Assembly (NCBI GenBank): GCA_023101885.1 | Contig: JALPQD010000401.1 | Coordinates: 1,860,001 to 1,924,000, forward strand | Length of the DNA: 64,000 bases | From: Typhlomys cinereus | Lineage: Eukaryota; Chordata; Mammalia; Rodentia; Platacanthomyidae | Reading direction: 5' to 3' | Shown: positions 46,909 through 55,900 of the stretch, piece after piece | Position numbering within the stretch: position 1 is the stretch's first letter | Layout of the letters: every line of letters begins with the position of its first letter | Notes under the pieces: generated by a model | Told to the model about the DNA's origin: nothing | Database searches by the model: none | The model's input: only the letters and a program-made list of their open reading frames with translations | Program-made: the position numbers and the translations under genes

Positions 46909-49900
46909 GAATAAGATGTCAAAATAGTTTACCTATGATGTTCACCGTACTATCCACTTCATTTTTTATAGCTGAAGTCAGGACCGCGTATTCAGGAGAA
47001 AGATCACTTACTCCATTACTAAGCCCCAAAGATGACTCAACTGGTTCTTGCTGGGAAGAAGAAAAGAAAAAAGAATTGAGAACACTTCTTTCCCCCTCCT
47101 TTTTCTTAGCCTAAATTCTACCCCCTGTCTAATTCCTTTAATGCTGGGGCTAGCCACCCATGTCATCTCTTGGATGGGCCTCCCGCCTCTCAACATCAGC
47201 CTGGCATTAAAGAAGCTGGGTATTTGTGCCTTTCACTTTTCTTCAAGGATATGGTACCAGCACATCTGGCTTGCCTCTAAGAAAAACCTGCAGTTATGGT
47301 TAAGCCAAGCTGTAGAACTACCCTGAGCTGCATGGCTCTCCAGTCTTCCGTCTCTGAGGGAGCACTCTAAAGGATCAACACCTGGATGCTCTCAAAGAGA
47401 GAGGAGCCATGTCTCTGTTTTTGCATCACTTCTTAGAACAAGTTCTTCTTCGGGGACTGGCCTGAGAACAGGAACCCAGAGGAAGATAGGGACGAATGCC
47501 CGGATGTGGTTTGTGACAGACTATTATGGACACTTGAACATGCTGCATTCATGGCTGACTGGTAACATGGGACAAGCTCTCAGCTGAAACCTCAGTCTCA
47601 GTGACCCACCTCCAGCTGGCCAACCCAACACTACAGCTTCATCCATGACATCCTGTGCCTGAATAGCCCACCCAGCCCAAGAAGGTGCACACTCATACTG
47701 ATAAAATGAGAACAAATTCTTCTTTATGTTAGCTCTGCTTCCCTTCTTCATTCGCTAGCTGAATGCTCCGTCCCTAGGAGTATCAACCCACCGGGGAAAG
47801 TCAGTCTTGAGGTACACACAGCTCCTGGTACTTTGTAAGACTGCATTGGTTTCGACGTCAGCATTAAGTCAGACAAAAGCCACAACATGACGATGCCCCA
47901 AAGGGAAACCAAAATGGAAGAGGCTGGAGAAGAAAAGCAAGACTAGAAGCAGAGGCTCATGGGAATGCTTTCAGCTGCAGGGAGGAGTGCACAACCTAGG
48001 GCATGCCAGGCATTCTTATCAATCTACGTACAAACTAGTTGGGATCAAGGATGAGGTCTGCATAATTGTCACCATCCCCCTGGCAAACTCTCACCAGACA
48101 ACCTGGCTGCAAAGGCATTTCTGCCCTGCCCCACTCAGCTCAAGAAAAAAAAGAGAAGGGTTTCACTGTATGGTGCAACCAGCTGGACTAACAGTCAACT
48201 ATAAAATAGATCCAGAAAAGAGCCACTGAGAAGAATTTTTCCTCCTTTTGTAAATTCCAGATGGGAAGTCTGTCCTTTCTGAGGTAGAGCATATCTCACT
48301 GCTTTTCCCTTCTTTCATAGTCACACTTGTGAGTAAATGTCCACCTCTGCTAACTGTTCCTCCTCATCTGCATTCTGGTAAGTAGCTACGTCCTCACCTC
48401 CACTCCTCACTTGGTTTACAGAATCCGGCTCTCAGAGGGGTGAGAACAGAGACTCGGGATACAGACATACCAGTGACGAAGCCCAGCTCCTCCACCCTCA
48501 CTAGTTTACAGACTGTAATTAAGCTGCTCTCGGGGCAATGCAGACACTTGGAAGCTGATGACAATAACAGGTTCCAAGCATAGGTTTGACGTGAACATTA
48601 AATAGATATATATTAGCAAAGCATTTATTATTAAGTACCACTCTCTACCCTCAAACAACTCCAACTGTTCTTCCAAACCTAGTGATCGTTTTTTTTCCTC
48701 TTTCCTTTGACCCCACCCTCTGGCACCCCCGGCATAGGCTGGACCTGTCCTTCTTAACAGCTTGAATCACCTGGCCCTGCTGCCCTCTGCTTCTCTCTGA
48801 TTTCACTGTCCTCGCTCTATGACTCTCTCAAGGTCCACAGTTCCACAACACTCTCCATCTGGACCCCAATTCCATTATTCCATTTCCATTTCAATTCCTT
48901 TTCAAAGAACTAAGTAAGTATGGTTATCTGGAGAAATATGGGAAAAACCACTTACATTCTGTTTTGTTTTTTTTTACTTACTTTATTTCTGATTGCTTAT
49001 CAGAGTAACAAAGTATTTAGATTTGTAGATATTGAAAAATCCAAATTATTCTGGCTTTGCAATTGACGACCTCTAATTGTTTCACACAATCTGCCATTTA
49101 ATTAGCAGCAAGTGGTACTTTTGTCACATTATGTGTGAAAAATGATGATTCAGACATGAAAATCAATTTCTAAGATCAGACTCCTTGTAGCCTGATGAGC
49201 CCCCAAGGACTGAGCTGAGTCTTTGGTTCCGCAGCTGTGGAGCTTCTATGCGTGGCCTATGCTCATTCCCGTGCAGGCTGAGACGGAACTAGTTGGATCC
49301 CTGCTCTACTTCCTGGTTTACCTGGCATCGTGCCCGTCTACTCTGGAACAGAACATTCGACCAAAGGCCATGAGAGACTATTTTAAAATTGTCTTATTCC
49401 TCCTATCTTCATTTGAAAATAGCTTTGCCAGCTTCCATGTCTTCAGAACAAACTCTCATTGGTACCATTTCCCCAGAAGGATGAGATGGAGATGCACAAA
49501 GTATCTCCCCGAAGGTCTCCATCTAGGGAGCTCAACAAACAAGCCCAGAGGGATAAAAGGGGTTGGGGAAGTCTTCACAAAGTTCAGTCAAAACTTTTGA
49601 AATGACTAGAAAGAAGGCTATCAAAGCCCTTAATTAACTAGATTTTAAAAATCCAAAGATCCCAAGAAAAGAAAAGAAAAGAGGTGAGGGGTGTCTATGA
49701 AACACGGACACGGAGATAATGTAAGTCACCGATGATCTGTCGTGGTCACCTGAGATTTCTCCTGTGGAGTCTCAACTACGCCTCACTCTGCCGCAGCAGT
49801 GTAGTCTGTGAGCTCTAAGCTATTTCCTCTCTTGGCTCCCTTTCTCCTTAGACAGAGAGTCTCCTATAAACAGTCACCTGTGGCTTTCCTAGTCTCTATG

Positions 49901-52900
49901 CCTGTTACCTCGCACTAAAGAATCAAACACAGATCCAGATCCCTCCACAGTGCATGAAATCTGCAAAATGTTTACGCTCAAGAACATCCCTTGTAATTAC
50001 CAATGTGAAGTCTGGTTGTAGAGGGATTTTAAGCTAAGGAAAACTGATATATGAGATTTCAGGGCAAGGGGCAATCTTCGTACCTGTGAAGTAGTTCACC
50101 TTTGGGTGTTCTCAGACCTAGGCTTGCTAGATGGGCTTGGGTTGGACCTAGGCAGAATAGCAGAGGGTCTGGTAGGCAGTGCATCCCACCCTCTGCTCTG
50201 GGCCCCTTCTATCTCCTTCCTGTGCTCTGCCAGAAGCCCAGTGTAACAGCCATAAGATTATTTCCTGCCCTCGCTCCATCTCTCACACCCTGCTCCCAAA
50301 TGCTCCAAGTCATTTTGCAAAGCTTGTTTCCTTAATGTCAATGGAAGGACATCAAATCTAAGGGCTTCTCTCAGTCTCTCTTTTAACAAAGAATTCTGCG
50401 TGACCGCTGTGCTTCATAAAGGAAAGCCAGGGAATCAAGTCTTCAAAGGACACACACACCACCCCACAATGGCCACACTGCCACAGAGAACAAAAACTGC
50501 CATATTGAATGCGCCCAGCTTCCTGTGTAGATCTCCCTTTGCTTCTCCGGAATGTTCCTTTCCACCATCTCTCCCAGAAGCTTTCCTTCTGACTGTCCTC
50601 CTTGGTTCACACTTCTCTCTCCACTTCCCTGTCATCCACAGAATCCTGGTCTCAGAGGAGGCATCCGGTTCCAAGTCCTCAAATGCTGACCTAAGCAAAT
50701 GCCTCCACATCTGAGCCTCCAACACTGAGCAGAACGCTTGGTCTGTTAGATCCCAGCTGCCACCTCACATCTGCTTCCAGGGAGCCCTGCAATTTCACAC
50801 TCCGCAGCTTCAAGGCTAAACTCACCTTTTCTCTACAACTGAGCGCCAACGCCCAGCAATCCCTGCCTGGAGCCTTGTCTTGAATGCACTCCTGCCTCCA
50901 TCCTCACCCTCTTCCACACTCTGAAGAAAGGTCCACACCTCTCCATCACAATGGTTGTGATCTTTGTCCACACTTCCTACTGCAGTCCATCATTCTTTCT
51001 CTCCCTTCCAGCCACCACCAGGGAAACCTCCCTTAAACGTCAACTCCACTATGTTCCAAACAGCTGCTCTAAAGTTTGATTTTTATGACCCATCTCATCC
51101 AGGTCAGTTTTGATGTTAACTGTTTTTCAAGTAGTTCACTGGTACATGTTTTCATGTGATCAGAGTTTAAAACCTAAAAAGCTTTTCGAAGTGATGAAGT
51201 TATTGCTCCAATAACAACCCCAACGGGTGTCACTGGCCTGCTTCTGAGCAGGGGGCACACTAGTTTTTTGTTTTGTTTTGTTTCTTTTTAAAAAACCAGA
51301 CCCCCTCTCTGCTATAGCAATTTGTAGCTCACTGAGCCCATTAGATATATTTTTTTAAAAAAAGAGAATCAAAGACTACTGACCTTTCATTCCACACCTA
51401 CTACATAGCCTTGGGTCATGGAGAAACTTTTTCTGGGGCAAACACATCATAAAAACAAAACACCCAGCACTGGGGAGGTGGCTCGGAGAGTAAAACGTTT
51501 GTCTCACAAGTAATAGTACCTTGAGTTCCAATCAATAGATCTCATGTCAAAATACCAGATATGGCAATGACCTGCAATTCCTGCCCTGGAAGGCAGAGCC
51601 TAGGAAATCCCAGAGTAAAGCAATAGAGTAGTCAAGGATTGTTCTCAATGTCACCCTTGGGCCTCCATAGGCACACACAGTGCCCTCTGGTACACATGTC
51701 CATCCACAGACATGCAAAATAATAATAATAATAATCCAATGACTTAGAAAAAACCACCTAGTATTTAGCTGCCCATATCCCAAATATTGCTTGTTAACTA
51801 AAACTTCAATTAGAAGTGAAGACTGGAAAGAGCTTGCTTCAGCACTAGGGATCTAGCTGCTCTACTCAACTCATGCTGACAAATTTTCTCAGTAGAAATC
51901 TATCTAGTCCAGCCAGTTATATATGCATCTCTGCAAAACATAAGAACTCAACTTAAAGGTTGGGGGGGGGGCAAGGTTAAAGTTCTGCCTCCCAAGCAAA
52001 AGGACCTGAGTTCAGACCTACAAATCCCACATAAAAATGCCAGGCAAAAATGGCAGTAGTCTACAATTCTAGCCCTGGAAGGTAAGTCTGGGAAATCCCA
52101 GAACAAAACAAAAGGAGGTAGAGAAATCCAGAAGGATACCTGATGTTAGCCTTGGGCCTCCACAGTCACGCACACTCAAGTGCCCTCTTGTCCACACACA
52201 CACACACACACATACACACAAGTCCGTCACACACACACAACCCAACTTAGGTTTGTTTTCCTTGTTGTTGTGGGATTTTGTTTTATTTCTTTGATTTTAT
52301 TTTTGAGATCTGTTCTCTTGCAACCCAGGCTAACCTTGAACTCCCATGTAGCTGAACATTACTGTACTTATAGCTTCCAATGTAATGCTGGGTTTGGAGA
52401 TTACGGGTATGTTCTACCATGCTCCCTCAGCTTAGATATTTTGATGTTAAAAAAAATCTATTAATGGATCACCAAGTACAAGGTCCTTGACTATTCACGA
52501 CCAGTCAAAGAATTAACTTTAGAAACATGACACACATATGCTACATCAATCAAATGGCTTTAGCAGCTATGAACTACGGAACTGTGGCAGCCCACTGGCC
52601 TGATCCATATAGGTAAGACATATACAAAGAACTGACACTCAAATGTTAGGCTGAGGGACACAGTTCAGGTGTTAATCTTATCTTTATTACACACGGATTT
52701 CATAACATTCCCTTTGCTTAGATGGAACTTGACCTATACAGTTTCACCAAAGAGGAACATTTCACTTCCAGGACTATCAAGGCTCGGTCCTGCCCATTAA
52801 CCTGTCAGGTGACCTGTCAGTAACTCCACGGAAGACACTACAAGATGATGTGACTGAGGTTATTCTTCACTTGTGAAAACCCCTCATGTCAAACATTTTA

Positions 52901-55900
52901 GAACACACGCTTCCTGACAAGCCCTCAATCCTGAAACAGCATGTGTCTGAGCCTCAATTATGTAGCATGATCTCAAAGGAGCAGTTTTTCTCTCCTAGAA
53001 ACACATAATAATGTTGCACCTTATATTCTTTGACATTTGACATTAAATGGAATATGGTAGGTATATGCCTTAGACTCACATTCATGCTACTATAAATAAT
53101 ACTTGTATATAAATAAATACTTATATACAAATAACACAATTTTGGGAAATGGGAGGAGTTTTATTCATGCTCATGGTTCTAGGATATAGTTGACCATCAT
53201 GCCAGAAGAAATTATCAGCTGTCATAGTTAGGCACAGGTGTCAACTTGATAGTTGAAAGGTTCGCACTCTTGGCACGTTTGTGGATTAGTAGTTGAGTTA
53301 AGGCCAGAGCAAACCTGCAGGAGATTATCTAGCTGATGGGAATCGCTCAGTCCATGGTGGGTGGGACTAGGCCCTAGATAGGTGAATAAATATGGAGAGC
53401 TGGTTGAGAAAGTTGGCATCCTTGTGTACACTTGGTCAGACATGCTGGTCTGTCAAGTAAGGATCGTCCCTTTCTCAGCTCTTATGTGGATATCGTGCAG
53501 CCAGTTCCTGACACTTTGGTGATAGTATGTGCTCTCCTGCCTAGCTGGCTTAAGAATTAAAACCAGACTATTGTAAGAAAATAAACCCCTAAGCTATTTG
53601 CCAAAAACTGAACCAGCTCTCTCTACCTTATCTACTTAATAACCCCCACACCACATGCTAGGTTTTCCCATATCAATTAGATAATCATCTACGGGATTGC
53701 TCACAGGTTTGCCTTAAGCTAAATAATTCTTCATCTATGTACCCAAAGGCTTAGCTCTCAGTGGCCAAGGTGACATCTAAAACTAACTACCACAGTATAT
53801 GTGGGAAAAATTTTGTATTAAAAATAAATACATTCCACTGTTATTTTCCCACTGACCACAACTGTGGAATTCAATCCGCATACCAATGTAAAACCTCTCA
53901 CTCCCACCATACGTGTTTTTATTTATGTGTGTTTATTAGACAAATTCTATGTCTCCATTCTGTCAACCATGCTGTCTGTCAGTCATTGAGCTAGCTACTG
54001 TGAAAACAGAACTGAACACCTACATGTAAGATCACAGCAAAGTCTTAGGTCACATCCCCATAGGAAAGGTAGACATATCCTTAGCCTGTGCTATTTTTAA
54101 GATAAGGTAGAAACATAAAGCTCTAGAAAGTGAACATGAAAACATTGCTCCTCAAATGGTCTGCCTACAATACTGATTTTCCATGGAACAAGTAAATGTC
54201 TCTAAACCTTGAACGGTTATCACTCAGCTTCCCCCCACCCACAAATTTAACTACATTTGTTTCTGCAAATTCTGTGTCTAAGTATTCAACCAACCACAGA
54301 GTGAAATCGTTAAATCTTATGGGAACTGAACATGTACAGATTATTTGCTTATCATTTTTCCCTAAACAATAGCATGTAGCAATTCTTACACAGCATTTAC
54401 ATTGTATTAAGAATTATAAGCAATCTACAGTGAGTTACAGTAAATAAAGGATGTGCCTGGTTCTGTTCAAATATTGCTACGCAGTCCTTTTTTTTTTTTT
54501 AAAGGACTGGGACAACTGTGGATGTTGCTATCTGGCAGGAGAGGGGAGTTGTGGATATCGATCCTCGTGGATAACAAGGTATGTTCTCCTTTCACAAGTT
54601 TGATGATATACCTGAAAAAAATTACTTTGTATTTTTTGGCCAAAATTTCAACTTATGGACTTGCTTTCTAAATATTGGCTCCCTGGATTTAAAGTTATTC
54701 TGGGTTTTAAATAAGAATGTGCAACATCAAGTTCAGTTCTAAATAATCATGTGACCGTGCACATAACTACTTGACTCACTCACTTCTCAGTTTCCTCCTC
54801 TGCAAACAGGAGTCAGTAACCTAGATCATCTCTTGGGTAGTTTATGGGTCTGTACCTATGCTGTGTGTTCTCTGCTTAGGCGCAGAGGCTGATCTGCAGC
54901 TAGCCATGGGATATTTGGTTCTTCTCACACGATTACATAAGGACTATGCTTTCTGTGCATTAAGTTCATAGGAGAATGCAGACCACTTAGCCTACTGAAA
55001 ATCTCAAACACATAGACACATCCACATAGAAAACCCTCAGGACTTATGGGAGATGGCTCTTATCATGGAGCAGGAAAAAAAATACATTGAGGCTCGAACT
55101 AATGGAGTGTTAGAGCTACTGGGTGTCCAATCTAATGGCCAGTGATGGAAGAGATCTAAACGATCACAGTACATTTAACAGAAGGACAAAATAATTGACG
55201 TAGATTAAAATATCGTTATCAGCCTGAAAATATATTTCATGGCACGAGACAGAAGCTAGTTATAGAACTTAGGTGCAACTTTGTGACTGGCTAAGTAGAC
55301 ACTAGACTGTCAAGCACTGTATGAAGTCATGCGTTCATTTATTCTTCTCGTGGGGACATTGAGCTAAGCAAGGTGTATGTGTGCCTGTGTCTGCAAGCGG
55401 GTGCATGCCAAGGAGGAAACACATACAGCACATAAAACACAACAGCAACAGAAGAAAGAGTCAACACTGCACAAAGATCATATTACTTGTTTTTACGAAA
55501 CAGAATATGAGTCATTCGGATGGGTACTGCTTGGCTTTCTCAACAGCCAAGTGTTGTTACCTTGATGTGCTTAACTCTCTCTTCTTTTTCTGTCTTTGGT
55601 TTTTTTCCTGTGGCAACAACAAAGAAGTAGTTCTGGATTAATTCACAAAGGACTTAAAGAAAAATATTAACTTTCCTGTATTAAACTCTAAAATTTGCTA
55701 CTTTAATCTGTACATGATCAAACTTTCTTTTCTTCTTATTTTTTTCTCATGTGTGTTTGTATCAGTGGGCACAGTATGTACCTGTAGAGGTCCAAAGGTG
55801 ACTTCAGGAATCACCCTGGACTGTGCTATCTCCTCTTTGATTTGCTCTGGAGTTTCTCAGGTTCTGCCTTCCAGGGCCAGAAGTGCAGGCTATTGCCATT

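Larger units (their letters stand above)
35014..46932 (-). other. IRF2 intron 6 (11.9 kb)
   Basis: The longest complete intron. It holds the split old L1, ID- and MIR-like SINEs, several microsatellites, an L1 3' UTR copy and a rodent SINE, all listed separately. Stretches 35030-35630, 36940-37690, 37760-38740, 38840-39290 and 45640-46870 show no element that I recognise. Confidence 0.85.
47051..55560 (-). other. IRF2 intron 5 (8.5 kb)
   Basis: Repeats are listed separately and cluster at 48410-48640 and 51465-54850. The stretches 47060-48400, 48660-51460 and 54860-55560 show no element or gene that I recognise. A 125-codon open frame at 49223-49600 is not supported. Confidence 0.85.

Noticed and set aside
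49223..49600. Plus-strand open frame of 125 codons in intron 5
   Set aside because: No domain, no codon-use sign and no conserved flanks seen.
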